Assembly: GCA_048498515.1 (NCBI GenBank)
Contig: JBEHXV010000005.1
Span: 1-64,000, forward strand
Origin: UBA4416 sp048498515
Lineage (GTDB): Bacteria; Bacteroidota; Bacteroidia; B-17B0; Aurantibacillaceae
Reading direction: 5' to 3'
DNA: 64,000 nucleotides
A program made the position numbers and the translations under genes. Under the pieces are notes generated by a model. That model was not told the DNA's origin and searched no databases. It worked only from the letters and a program-made list of their open reading frames with translations. Positions within the stretch are counted from its first letter, which is position 1; each line of letters begins with the position of its first letter. Below are positions 52,141-60,718 of the stretch, one piece after another.

Positions 52141-53781
52141 TTAGGAATTCACTAATTTACTCTTCTTGTACCCATAAGCAAAGTAAACCACCAGGCCAAT
52201 AAGCAGCCAAACAGTAAACATCAGCCAGTTGGTCCAGCCCATGCCTGTGAGAAGGTAGCAGCATGACAATAATCCCAATACCGGGATCAGTGAAAAACTT
52301 TTAACAAACGATAAAGCAGCAACAATAACCCACACCATGTAAAAAATAAGCATTGGGTAATTGAGCGAAGTATCATCATTTACAATTAAACTGGCATTAT
52401 TGTAAAAAATTATGATGAGTGCAATAACGGTTGCAACGGGTACAATGAACTTTGAATTAATATAAGGCATCTTGAACTTTCCTTTTTCCTTGGCTTCCAT
52501 ATTACGTGGCAGGATCAGCACACCACCGCAAACCAGCACAAAGGCAAACAAAGTACCGATGCTTGTAAAATCAAGAACGAATTTCGGTGTTACAAAGAAG
52601 ATCGGGATCCCAACCACTAAACCGGTTACAAGGGTTGAGAACGCAGGTGTTTTATATTTTGGATGGATTTCAGCAAATTTTTTAGGCAATAAACCATCGC
52701 GGCTCATGGCCATCCAAATGCGCGGTTGCCCCATCTGGAACACCAGGATCACACTGGTCATAGCTACCACAGCTGCGACAGAAACAATGAACAACATCCA
52801 CTTAATGCCTTTTACCGCAAACACTTCAGCCAAAGGATCGGATACATTCAGTGCCGTATAAGAAACCATGCCGGTTAAAACCAAAGCCAAAATAATAAAT
52901 ACGATGGTGCAAATTACCAGTGAATAGATCATCCCGCGGGGAAGGTCGCGCTGCGGGTTTTTGCATTCTTCCGCTAATGTTGATACGGCATCAAAACCAA
53001 TATAGGCGAAAAATACACCCGACACGCCTGCCATAACACCGCTGAACTGGTTAGGCATAAAAGGCGACCAGTTATCAATGTCAACATACATGCCACCTAC
53101 AATAATCACCAGTAAGATAATGGCAAGTTTAATGATAACCATCAGGTTGCTGGCATTGCGCGATTCTTTGGTTCCGATATACACCAGCCATGTCACTAAA
53201 ATATTGATCATCACAGCAGGCAGATCGAAAATGATATGAAGTCCTCCAACAGTTGGTGCAGTTGTCCAGGCGTCGCTTAATTTACCGGCTGTTCCATCTA
53301 AAAAGGCCTGGTGCGCATCAGGATAATTGGTAGCCAGCCACGCCGGCAAATGCAGGCCAAAACCTTCCAGTAAATTCACAAAATAACCGCTCCATGAAAA
53401 GGCTACATATATATTACCGATGGAATACTCCATTAATAAAGCCCAGCCAATGATCCAGGCTGCCAATTCGCCAAACGACACATAAGCATAGGTATAGGCA
53501 CTCCCCGATGCGGGAACCCTGGTAGCAAATTCGGCATAACACATGGCCGTGAAGCCACAGGCAATAGCACAAATAATAAATAAAAAGATAACAGCAGGGC
53601 CACCCGAAAAACAGGCAGAACCAATGCTACTGAAGCTACCCGCGCCAATAATTGCAGCAATGCCAAAAAAGGTCAGGTCGCGCACGGATAATACACGATG
53701 CAGACCCGTACCATGCCCTTCGGCATCGGTAATAGATGAAACTGATTTTTTACGTACAAGACTATTGAAGATATAACCCAT
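52141..53781 (-). CDS. APC family amino acid permease
   Basis: A 546-residue inner-membrane transporter with about 13 to 14 TM segments, of the amino acid-polyamine-organocation superfamily. The first TM carries the substrate motif FFGIAAIIGAGSF; a GSAYTYAYVSFGELAAWIIGWAL segment (near 95) and FFAYIGFDAVSTLAEECKNPQRDLP (near 270) are typical of the CAT-type (cationic amino acid) branch. It has a consensus promoter at 53803-53835 inside the end of the upstream gene. Substrate not determined; a cationic amino acid is a guess. Confidence 0.9.
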   Translation of the reverse strand: MGYIFNSLVRKKSVSSITDAEGHGTGLHRVLSVRDLTFFGIAAIIGAGSFSSIGSACFSGGPAVIFLFIICAIACGFTAMCYAEFATRVPASGSAYTYAYVSFGELAAWIIGWALLMEYSIGNIYVAFSWSGYFVNLLEGFGLHLPAWLATNYPDAHQAFLDGTAGKLSDAWTTAPTVGGLHIIFDLPAVMINILVTWLVYIGTKESRNASNLMVIIKLAIILLVIIVGGMYVDIDNWSPFMPNQFSGVMAGVSGVFFAYIGFDAVSTLAEECKNPQRDLPRGMIYSLVICTIVFIILALVLTGMVSYTALNVSDPLAEVFAVKGIKWMLFIVSVAAVVAMTSVILVFQMGQPRIWMAMSRDGLLPKKFAEIHPKYKTPAFSTLVTGLVVGIPIFFVTPKFVLDFTSIGTLFAFVLVCGGVLILPRNMEAKEKGKFKMPYINSKFIVPVATVIALIIIFYNNASLIVNDDTSLNYPMLIFYMVWVIVAALSFVKSFSLIPVLGLLSCCYLLTGMGWTNWLMFTVWLLIGLVVYFAYGYKKSKLVNS

Positions 53782-53802
53782 AATTTAAATGTATGCTTGA
53801 AA

Positions 53803-53835
53803 CAAATATAGTTATTTAACCAACCGATTGACAAA
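53803..53835 (-). promoter_or_regulatory. Promoter of APC permease
   Basis: On the minus strand TTTG (53835-53832), a 21-bp spacer and TATATTTG (53810-53803). The -33 box lies inside the 3' end of the upstream membrane protein gene. Confidence 0.6.
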
Positions 53836-55335
53836 AGGAACATTTTTTAAACGTTCCGGATCTAAATACAACAAAGGGATCATTAATAAAAAAGGAATGA
53901 ATGGCACCTTATAACGCACAATAGCGCCCATAACGGTAGTGGTAATTCCTATCAATAAAAAAGAGGTGACAACTACCGTGATGCACAGCATCAGTAAATT
54001 GACATTGAAACCGGCGCGCCTGCCAAACGCAAAGCAAAAGAGAATAAATAAAAAGAACAGCAGGTTCTCCAAAGAAGCAACCAGTTCCATAAAAGAATGC
54101 GCGTCGATAAAAAAGGGTTTACATAATACGTTAAAAAAAGCCTGTGGTAATAATGTAGCGAAAGAACTGAAGGAATATTCAAGCCGCTTCATGGCAATAC
54201 CCGAACCAGCCGGCGCACAAATGTTAAGTAAAGTATACAAAGCCGTATCCTTATTATCATTCACATAAATAGTATCTCGCAGCTGGTGAATATCCCAGTA
54301 CATGAGTTGTGCATGAGGTTTTAGACGGTATAGTTTTTTTTGCGCGTCAGCTATCTCACATTGCGCAGAGTCTTTATAATCAAGGCGTACATAGTTTTTA
54401 TCATTCAAAAAGAAAATCCCCCCTTTACTCAGGTTTACAAAATCATTTTGCCGCACAACAATGGTATTAATCACATCTTTGTGGAAAACTGTTTTCAACA
54501 AAAGTATTCCTGAAGCAGCTATAACAAGCAATGAAACACTATAAAATATTACCACCCGCCTGATCTCATATCGTTTAACAAGAGTAAAGAGTATTAAGGG
54601 AATAAGCAGTAATACCAAAACATAAGGTTTTAGGATCAAAAAGAACAATACAGCAAAAACAAAACCTGAAATGTATTTTAGTTTGAGCGAGCCATTAATA
54701 AATAATTTTGCGAAGGTGTACACAAAAATACCGCATAAGAAAATGGCTACAGGTTCTTTCAATACTCCCGATGTCCAGAATAAAACAGAAGGCGCAATGA
54801 AAATAACAGCGGCCAGCAACAACTCTTTTCCAATGAAATACGTTTTAAACGTTTTGTAAAAAGCAAACTGCCCTATAAAAGATAAGGCAAGCATCACAAA
54901 TGCATGCACCGCATAATTTCCGAAAGAGATGAGCATGATGAGGGCATTGATGCGGATGGGCGTACGGTTATCATTTAAAAAAAACTCTGTAGTGACATCT
55001 GCCCTACCCCACTTTTGGATATGCTGAAAATAAGGTTCATACAGCGGATCAGAATCCAAATTCGAATGGAAACCGAACACCATTTTAAAAAAATCGCCGG
55101 GATGGTCAGGCAAAGCATTATAAATAATTTTTGCATCATGCATGGTAGATGCACTATCGCCGCTAAAGCTGGCAGGATAATACACAAAGTAAACCCAGTA
55201 ATAAGCAAAACAGCCCAGGCATTTAATAATAAGAATGGTGAAGACCAGTTTCAGGGAAAGCTGCGCATCCTTAAAAAAAGAAAGCCTGCTCACTAAAAAG
55301 CAAAAGATTAAAAAATATATGGCGGCTAAGATCAA
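53812..55335 (-). CDS. Multi-span membrane protein, possible GT-C type
   Basis: A 507-residue protein with about 10 or 11 membrane helices. The first large outside loop has SFSGDSASTMHDAK (near 55-70) with paired acidic residues and later DPLYEPYFQHIQKWGRADV; this layout recalls GT-C glycosyltransferases such as polyprenol-phosphate-sugar dependent enzymes, but there is no diagnostic motif. The start is TTG at 55335, the first start-like codon, directly next to a direct-repeat tract (55341-55380); the original start may have been lost to the repeat. No family name can be given. Confidence 0.65.
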   Translation of the reverse strand: MILAAIYFLIFCFLVSRLSFFKDAQLSLKLVFTILIIKCLGCFAYYWVYFVYYPASFSGDSASTMHDAKIIYNALPDHPGDFFKMVFGFHSNLDSDPLYEPYFQHIQKWGRADVTTEFFLNDNRTPIRINALIMLISFGNYAVHAFVMLALSFIGQFAFYKTFKTYFIGKELLLAAVIFIAPSVLFWTSGVLKEPVAIFLCGIFVYTFAKLFINGSLKLKYISGFVFAVLFFLILKPYVLVLLLIPLILFTLVKRYEIRRVVIFYSVSLLVIAASGILLLKTVFHKDVINTIVVRQNDFVNLSKGGIFFLNDKNYVRLDYKDSAQCEIADAQKKLYRLKPHAQLMYWDIHQLRDTIYVNDNKDTALYTLLNICAPAGSGIAMKRLEYSFSSFATLLPQAFFNVLCKPFFIDAHSFMELVASLENLLFFLFILFCFAFGRRAGFNVNLLMLCITVVVTSFLLIGITTTVMGAIVRYKVPFIPFLLMIPLLYLDPERLKNVPFVNRLVK

Positions 55336-55340
55336 TAAAA

Positions 55341-55380
55341 GAGTTATGAGATGTGAGTTATGAGATGTGAGATGTGAATT
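55341..55380. repeat. Direct phrase repeat GAGTTATGAGATGT
   Basis: GAGTTATGAGATGT occurs twice in tandem at 55341 and 55355, followed by a partial third copy. It is the same GAGTTATGA phrase that brackets the four-helix-bundle gene at 55839-56264. Confidence 0.75.
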
Positions 55381-55387
55381 ATTACTA

Positions 55388-55825
55388 TTAATATTCTTCG
55401 AAAAACTTAATGCCCATTAAGCGTTTGTTTCCTTCCTGGCTTTCAAAACCAAACTGAGCGTACAGGCTATGTGCATCTAAAGTGGCCAGCATCAAACGGC
55501 GCAATCCTTTTAATGAGTCTTGTTTGAGGATAAATTTCATAAGTTCTTTACTCAAACCCAGTCCCCTGTGATCTTTATCCACGAATACATCGGCCAAATA
55601 CCCAAAAGTGGCATAATCGGTAATAACCCTTGCAAATCCTACTTGTTGTTTATCCTTATAGATTCCAAAACAAAAGCTTCCTTCAATGGATTGTTTAACG
55701 ATTTCCAGAGGAATATTCTTTGCCCAATAACTCTCTTCGCTTAAGTACTTATGGATGTAATTAACCTGCAACTTCGATTTATCAGTTGAGAGGAGATAGT
55801 CGCCAATATGTTGTTCTCTTATCAT
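55388..55825 (-). CDS. GNAT family N-acetyltransferase
   Basis: A 145-residue GNAT-fold protein: GSFCFGIYKDKQQVGFARVITDYATFGYLADVFVDKDHRGLGLSKELMKFI carries the acetyl-CoA loop HRGLGLS near 84 (cited in part), and the C-terminal HSLYAQFGFESQ is typical. Substrate unknown; it resembles the small aminoglycoside- or protein N-terminal-like acetyltransferases. It ends 8 bp after the repeat tract. Confidence 0.88.
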   Translation of the reverse strand: MIREQHIGDYLLSTDKSKLQVNYIHKYLSEESYWAKNIPLEIVKQSIEGSFCFGIYKDKQQVGFARVITDYATFGYLADVFVDKDHRGLGLSKELMKFILKQDSLKGLRRLMLATLDAHSLYAQFGFESQEGNKRLMGIKFFEEY

Positions 55826-55838
55826 AGAATACAGTTAT

Positions 55839-56264
55839 GAGATATGAGTTATGAATGATGAGTTTTTTGTTTGGTCGTTAAAATTGAACTTCGGATCATT
55901 TTCAATAATTCTCCGGCAAGATTTTGTAATTTTTCAAATTCGACGGAATCAATGTATCCAGTTTCTTTTAACAATTCAAGCCAATAAATAGTTTCATCAC
56001 ATTCCTTTTGAGCAATAGCTAGTTTGTGTATAAAATCCTTTGTACTTTCTGCATTTTGGGATTCGCGAACTAAAGCCCCAACAGCCGTACCACTTCTCAA
56101 TAACTGTTTACTTAAAACAAATTCTTTTTTTGCTTCACATAAATATTTATAAAGTTTCACAATACATATTGCAAATGCAAAACTCTTATCTTTTAGAATA
56201 CTTTTTCCCATTCTTATGCCTAAATATTCTACCTAAAATCAACTCACCATTCATAACTCATCTC
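55839..56264. mobile_element. Four-helix-bundle ORF with terminal inverted repeats
   Basis: The left end (55846-55864, GAGTTATGAATGATGAGTT) and the reverse complement of the right end (56241-56259, GAGTTATGAATGGTGAGTT) match at 18 of 19 bases, each preceded by GAGAT. Between them lies a single ORF of the 23S rRNA-intervening-sequence protein family. This structure resembles a small self-contained element. Whether it can move is not shown; the ends also belong to a phrase family common in this window. Confidence 0.5.
55849..56211 (-). CDS. Four-helix-bundle protein (23S rRNA IVS protein family)
   Basis: A 120-residue helical protein of the S23 family: SFAFAICIVKLYKYLCEAKKEFVLSKQLLRSGTAVGALVRE (SGTAVGALVRE is the signature, near 40-50), then ESTKDFIHKLAIAQKECDETIYWLELL (near 58-84). 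Relatives are encoded inside intervening sequences of 23S rRNA genes and, as Avd, in diversity-generating retroelements. Here no rRNA or retroelement is near; instead the ORF is bracketed by inverted repeats, and the left repeat encodes its last three residues and stop (HHS). Confidence 0.88.
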   Translation of the reverse strand: MGKSILKDKSFAFAICIVKLYKYLCEAKKEFVLSKQLLRSGTAVGALVRESQNAESTKDFIHKLAIAQKECDETIYWLELLKETGYIDSVEFEKLQNLAGELLKMIRSSILTTKQKTHHS

Positions 56265-56265
56265 T

Positions 56266-57126
56266 TTAATCATTACTAACCAGTGCTAATTGTTTTGTTT
56301 TAGGATCAAAAACGAAGCGTGTAATTTTTTTAATGCCAAGTTCTGCGAATGAAAATAAAGTTTCCCAGCTTTTGGTCTGTTCATTGTATCGCAACAGATC
56401 GGCATTCTCCGATTTAATCAGTCCAAGTTCCGAATGCCAGATAAAATCTTCGTTTGTGGAAGGGTACCTTGTATACAAAAAACTTTCTCTTAAAATCGGA
56501 TCATAAATCCTGAACTGCACTGAAACGGAATCCTTAATGCCATAAATAAATTTTTGTGCATTCCCATATTTTTTAAAGGCGCGCGTAGGATGGTCGCAAA
56601 TCCACGCATCCTTATGCGTTTTCAAATCAACCGCCCGTAAGGAATGTGGTTCGGTTAATTTATAATACAGCAGCGTATCATTGCTCAGCCAGGTATGGTA
56701 ACCAATAGAATCTGTTCTATCATGCACTATTTGATTAAACTTCCCATCGGCCGTAAATTTCCATACGCGTTGTGCTGAGTCTTTCTCCACCACCACACAG
56801 GTAAACCCCAAGCCATTATCAGCAACAGTTGGCGAGTATTCACTTACTTCCGACCTGGTTAAATTAACGGATAATTTTTTGCTGATATTATACTGGTAAA
56901 TATCTGCCTGTTTGGTTGAATCGATACACACGTACAAAATGGATTTTCCATCGGCACTAAAAGTTGGCTGATTGTCGTATCCGGTTCTGTGTGTCACATT
57001 CAAGGGATTTGTACAGATCAACTTGTTCTCTTTTTTCTCCAGCTTAAACAGCCATACATCTGTTTCGGGCAACTGCGCAAAAGCAGGAATGGATAACAGT
57101 AAACTATACGCTAACAGCTTCGCCAT
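56266..57126 (-). CDS. TolB-like beta-propeller exported protein
   Basis: A 286-residue protein from ATG at 57126 (a TTG at 57144 is in frame but lies in the upstream gene). The signal peptide ends SIPAFAQ. The mature part has WD40-like/TolB repeats: NQPTFSADGKSILYVCIDS, SEYSPTVADNGLGFTCVV, IGYHTWLSNDTLLYYK. It is a scaffold or ligand-binding periplasmic protein (inference). It overlaps the PAP2 gene by 23 bp and is probably co-translated with it. Confidence 0.83.
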   Translation of the reverse strand: MAKLLAYSLLLSIPAFAQLPETDVWLFKLEKKENKLICTNPLNVTHRTGYDNQPTFSADGKSILYVCIDSTKQADIYQYNISKKLSVNLTRSEVSEYSPTVADNGLGFTCVVVEKDSAQRVWKFTADGKFNQIVHDRTDSIGYHTWLSNDTLLYYKLTEPHSLRAVDLKTHKDAWICDHPTRAFKKYGNAQKFIYGIKDSVSVQFRIYDPILRESFLYTRYPSTNEDFIWHSELGLIKSENADLLRYNEQTKSWETLFSFAELGIKKITRFVFDPKTKQLALVSND

Positions 57127-57688
57127 AATATTTCTTAAATGCAAATTGAATGAGTTTGTAAATGATAATGCCCCACACTACACCTACGAAAAAACCTACC
57201 AAAATATCCAGTGGATAATGCACACCCAGGTAAATGCGGGAATAAGCCACCAGCATGGCCATGAGGAAAAAGGAAATCCGCAGCCCCATGCTTCTTTTGT
57301 TACAGAGCAAAAATAACAATGTAGCAATGCCAAACATATTGGTGGAATGTCCCGAAAAAAAACCGTACTGCCCTCCTTTATAATCGTTCACGGTATGCAC
57401 ACGGTCTTTGATCTCTAAATTATGGGTAGGCCTGTAGCGTTTCACCGCGTGTTTCACCTGGTTGCAGGTTTGATCGGTACAGGCAATTTGAAGGCCCAGA
57501 AAGGCGAGCAGGATAAGTGTTTTTTTGGCATTCGTTTCTTTGTAAATCACATAGATCCAGTACAGGAATAGAGGAAAGAATGTCCACACCTCCGATACAT
57601 AATACATAAAACCATCAAGGACCGGACTGTTATGACCGTTGAGCCATAAAAAAACTTCCCTGTCGTAGGATTTAAGCGATTCAAACAT
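57104..57688 (-). CDS. PAP2-family membrane phosphatase
   Basis: A 194-residue membrane phosphatase with five or six helices. The three PAP2 motifs are visible: KHAVKRYRPTH near 105 (KX6RP), FFSGHSTNMF near 128 (SGH) and SRIYLGVHYPLDILVGF near 165 (SRX5HX3D). Such enzymes dephosphorylate lipid phosphates, for example undecaprenyl pyrophosphate or lipid A. The exact substrate cannot be told. It is the first gene of a two-gene operon with the TolB-like protein. Confidence 0.9.
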   Translation of the reverse strand: MFESLKSYDREVFLWLNGHNSPVLDGFMYYVSEVWTFFPLFLYWIYVIYKETNAKKTLILLAFLGLQIACTDQTCNQVKHAVKRYRPTHNLEIKDRVHTVNDYKGGQYGFFSGHSTNMFGIATLLFLLCNKRSMGLRISFFLMAMLVAYSRIYLGVHYPLDILVGFFVGVVWGIIIYKLIQFAFKKYYGEAVSV

Positions 57689-57732
57689 GTTTTAAAAGTA
57701 GAAAAATAATGGCGTTAAACAAATATCTATTT

Positions 57733-57816
57733 CGTCATTGCGAGGAAGAATGACGAAGCAATCTCAAACACAGCTATACTAAATTTGAGATTGCTTCGCT
57801 ATCGCTCGCAATGACG
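57733..57816. repeat. Large cruciform-type dispersed repeat
   Basis: Outer arms CGTCATTGCGAG/CTCGCAATGACG and inner arms CGAAGCAATCTCAAA/TTTGAGATTGCTTCG form a long stem. The phrase GCGAGG...GAAGCAATCTC is known from many bacterial genomes. The sequence after it (57826-57851) continues with CCTTCGACTCCGCTCAGGGTGACA, another such phrase. Confidence 0.85.
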
Positions 57817-57944
57817 TTTATTATGCCACCCTTCGACTCCGCTCAGGGTGACAAAACCCCTAATTGTTAAGAACTTGTTATTAACGCCTTTTTGCCCATT
57901 TTTAAACACTTTTCAACAAATCTTCTATATGCTGATCGAACAAT

Positions 57945-57952
57945 TATCTTTG
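57945..57952 (+). promoter_or_regulatory. Candidate -7 box for purH
   Basis: TATCTTTG is a perfect TAnnTTTG box, 16 bp before the purH ATG. Confidence 0.55.
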
Positions 57953-57968
57953 TGGCTTACAAGATTTT

Positions 57969-59498
57969 ATGAGCAATTTAAAGAAGATAAACAGTGCGTT
58001 GATATCCGTATTCTACAAGGACAATTTAGAACCCGTTATTAAAAAACTAAACGAATTGGGAGTTACCATTTACAGTACCGGTGGTACCCTTACTTTTATA
58101 GAAAAACTTGGGGCACCTGTAAAATCGGTGGAAGGCCTTACCTCTTTTCCCGAGATCCTTGGTGGAAGGGTAAAAACACTGCATCCTAAAATTTTTGGAG
58201 GAATCCTTGGCCGCCGTGAGCTCGACAGTGATGTAGCGCAAATGGAACAGCACGAGATCCCAACCATTGACCTGGTGATTGTGGACCTGTATCCTTTTGA
58301 GGAAACGGTAGCCAGCGGCGCTTCAGAAGAGGACATTATTGAAAAAATTGATATTGGTGGCATTTCCCTGATCCGTGCGGCAGCAAAGAACTTTAACGAT
58401 GTGGTAATTGTTTCATCCAGGAACGATTATTCTTCCCTGCTAGGCTTACTAAACGAAAAGAATGGCTTTTCGGACCTTACCGACCGTAAAACATTTGCAG
58501 CAAAGGCCTTTGCTATGAGCAGCCACTACGATTCGGCTATTTTCAATTATTTTAATGCCAGCGAACAATTACCGGTGTTAAAGCACAGTATCCACGATGG
58601 CACAAGCCTTCGCTATGGCGAAAATCCACATCAGAAAGGTGTGTTTTATGGCAATATGGATGCCATGTTCACCAAACTGAATGGCAAGGAATTATCTTAC
58701 AATAACTTATTGGACGTTGATGCGGCGGTAAACCTGATGGCTGATTTTACAGAAGAGCCAACCTTTGCCATTTTAAAACATAACAATGCCTGTGGCGTGG
58801 CAAGTCGCCCTAAATTGATAGACGCTTACCTGGACGCCCTGGCCGGCGACCCGGTTTCGGCCTTCGGTGGAATTCTTATCAGCAACCGTGAGATTGACTT
58901 TGAAACAGCGGAAGAGATCCACAAACTGTTTTGCGAAGTCGTGATCGCTCCTTCCTACTCCGATACCGCGCTGACTTTACTCAAGTCGAAAAACAACCGC
59001 ATTATCCTGGTTCAAAAACCGGTTGAGCTGCCTAAAAAACAAATCCGCACCCTTTTAAACGGGATCATTGAGCAGGACAAAGACCTTATTACAGAAACAA
59101 ACAGCAACCTGCAAACGGTTACAACGCTTGGGCCTACTGCCAGCGAGATAAAAGACCTGTTGTTTGCCAATAAACTGGCTAAGCATACCAAGTCAAATAC
59201 GGTGGTGTTGGCTAAAAACGGCCAGCTCATTGCCAGCGGTACCGGTCAGACTTCGCGCGTAGATGCTTTGAAACAGGCCATTACAAAGGCTTTAAGCTTT
59301 GGCTTTGATTTGAAAGGTTCGGTGATGGCAAGCGACGCGTTTTTCCCGTTTGCCGACTGTGTGGAAATAGCCCATAAAGTTGGTGTAACAGCGGTTATTC
59401 AGCCCGGTGGTTCCATTAAGGACAAAGACAGTATTGATTACTGTAATAATAACGGCATGAGCATGGTATTTACAGGCTCCAGACACTTTAAGCACTAA
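57969..59498 (+). CDS. purH: AICAR transformylase / IMP cyclohydrolase
   Basis: PurH does the last two steps of IMP synthesis: formylation of AICAR with 10-formyl-THF, then ring closure. The 509-residue protein has the cyclohydrolase (MGS-like) domain at about 1-150 (ALISVFYKDNLEPV, EILGGRVKTLHPKIFGGIL) and the transformylase domain with the substrate motif ILKHNNACGVA near 265 and GRTSSRVDAL-like GQTSRVDAL near 425, DAFFPFADCVE and AVIQPGGSIKD near the end. Length is normal. It sits directly upstream of the mre operon with a 120-bp gap. Confidence 0.96.
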   Translation: MSNLKKINSALISVFYKDNLEPVIKKLNELGVTIYSTGGTLTFIEKLGAPVKSVEGLTSFPEILGGRVKTLHPKIFGGILGRRELDSDVAQMEQHEIPTIDLVIVDLYPFEETVASGASEEDIIEKIDIGGISLIRAAAKNFNDVVIVSSRNDYSSLLGLLNEKNGFSDLTDRKTFAAKAFAMSSHYDSAIFNYFNASEQLPVLKHSIHDGTSLRYGENPHQKGVFYGNMDAMFTKLNGKELSYNNLLDVDAAVNLMADFTEEPTFAILKHNNACGVASRPKLIDAYLDALAGDPVSAFGGILISNREIDFETAEEIHKLFCEVVIAPSYSDTALTLLKSKNNRIILVQKPVELPKKQIRTLLNGIIEQDKDLITETNSNLQTVTTLGPTASEIKDLLFANKLAKHTKSNTVVLAKNGQLIASGTGQTSRVDALKQAITKALSFGFDLKGSVMASDAFFPFADCVEIAHKVGVTAVIQPGGSIKDKDSIDYCNNNGMSMVFTGSRHFKH

Positions 59499-59503
59499 TG
59501 TGA

Positions 59504-59590
59504 CAATGAGCCGATGAGGCAATATGACAATAAAAAAACAAAAACATTTTAAACTAACTAAAAACTCCACATACAGCAATTGGCTCATTG
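59504..59590. repeat. Inverted phrase between purH and mreB
   Basis: CAATGAGCC (59504-59512) and GGCTCATTG (59582-59590) are exact reverse complements; flanking bases AGGCAAT and GCCTAATTGCC extend the similarity. Confidence 0.65.
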
Positions 59591-59618
59591 CCTAATTGCC
59601 TAATTAACTAACTAATAT

Positions 59619-60641
59619 ATGGCTCTATTTGATTTTTTAACACAGGACATTGCAATTGACTTAGGAACCGCCAACACCATTATTATTCATAATGGCAAAG
59701 TGGTGGTTGACCAGCCAAGTATTGTAGCCGTTGACAGAACAACCGGTAAAGTAATTGCCGTTGGAAAGCAGGCACAGATGATGCATGGTAAAACACACGA
59801 AAACATTAAAACCATCCGCCCGTTGAGAGATGGGGTAATTGCCGATTTCCAGGCGGCTGAGGAAATGATTAAAGGGATGATCAAAATGATTAATCCCGGG
59901 AACCGTTTTTTTAAACCATCGCTGCGCATGGTAATTTGTATCCCAAGCGGGATCACCGAGGTGGAAAAACGCGCGGTACGTGATAGCGCCGAACATGCCG
60001 GGGCCAAAGAAGTATACATGATCCATGAACCAATGGCCGCGGCTATTGGTATGGGTATTGACGTGGAAGAGCCAATGGGAAACATGATCATTGATATTGG
60101 TGGTGGTACTTCCGAAATTGCCGTTATTGCCCTGGGTGGTATTGTTTGTGATAAATCGACCCGTATTGCGGGTGACGACTTTAACGCGAACATTGAAGAA
60201 TACATGCGCCGCCAGCACAATATTTTAATTGGTGAGCGAAGCGCCGAGCAGGTGAAAATTGAGGTTGGCGCCGCTATGACGGAAATTGAGAACCCGCCGG
60301 CTGACTATGCCGTACAGGGCCGCGACTTAATGAGCGGAATCCCGAAAGAAGTATTTGTAAGCTATGTAGAAATAGCACACTGCCTGGATAAATCCATTTC
60401 TAAAATTGAAGAGGCGATCCTGAACGCCCTGGAAATGACCCCTCCTGAGCTAGCCGCCGATATTTACCGTACCGGTATCTACATGGCCGGTGGTGGCTCC
60501 CTGTTAAGAGGCCTGGATAAGCGTATTTCCCTGAAAACGAAACTACCGGTGCATGTTTGCGAAGATCCGTTAAGAGCTGTAGCCCGCGGAACGGGTATTG
60601 CACTTAACAATGTTCAAAAATTCCCATTCTTAATCAAATAG
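59619..60641 (+). CDS. mreB: Rod-shape actin homologue
   Basis: MreB forms filaments under the inner membrane and steers lateral peptidoglycan synthesis. The 340-residue protein starts MALFDFLTQDIAIDLGTANT with phosphate-1, DIGGGTSEIAVIALGG near 165 is phosphate-2, and YMAGGGSLLRGLDKRI near 288 the adenosine motif. The N-terminal hydrophobic FLTQ segment suits membrane contact. Length is standard. It is the first gene of mreB-mreC-mreD-(mrdA remnant)-rodA. Gap to mreC is 77 bp. Confidence 0.97.
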   Translation: MALFDFLTQDIAIDLGTANTIIIHNGKVVVDQPSIVAVDRTTGKVIAVGKQAQMMHGKTHENIKTIRPLRDGVIADFQAAEEMIKGMIKMINPGNRFFKPSLRMVICIPSGITEVEKRAVRDSAEHAGAKEVYMIHEPMAAAIGMGIDVEEPMGNMIIDIGGGTSEIAVIALGGIVCDKSTRIAGDDFNANIEEYMRRQHNILIGERSAEQVKIEVGAAMTEIENPPADYAVQGRDLMSGIPKEVFVSYVEIAHCLDKSISKIEEAILNALEMTPPELAADIYRTGIYMAGGGSLLRGLDKRISLKTKLPVHVCEDPLRAVARGTGIALNNVQKFPFLIK

Positions 60642-60718
60642 GCCTTTAATCCTGCCGTAAATTTAAGATGTAATAATTTTGTTACACGCATCTTCTATTT
60701 ACCACTTTGTCATAAACA

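Noticed and set aside
59661..60220. Two overlapping antisense frames of about 180 codons opposite mreB
   Set aside because: Shadow frames of a highly conserved gene; no family similarity.
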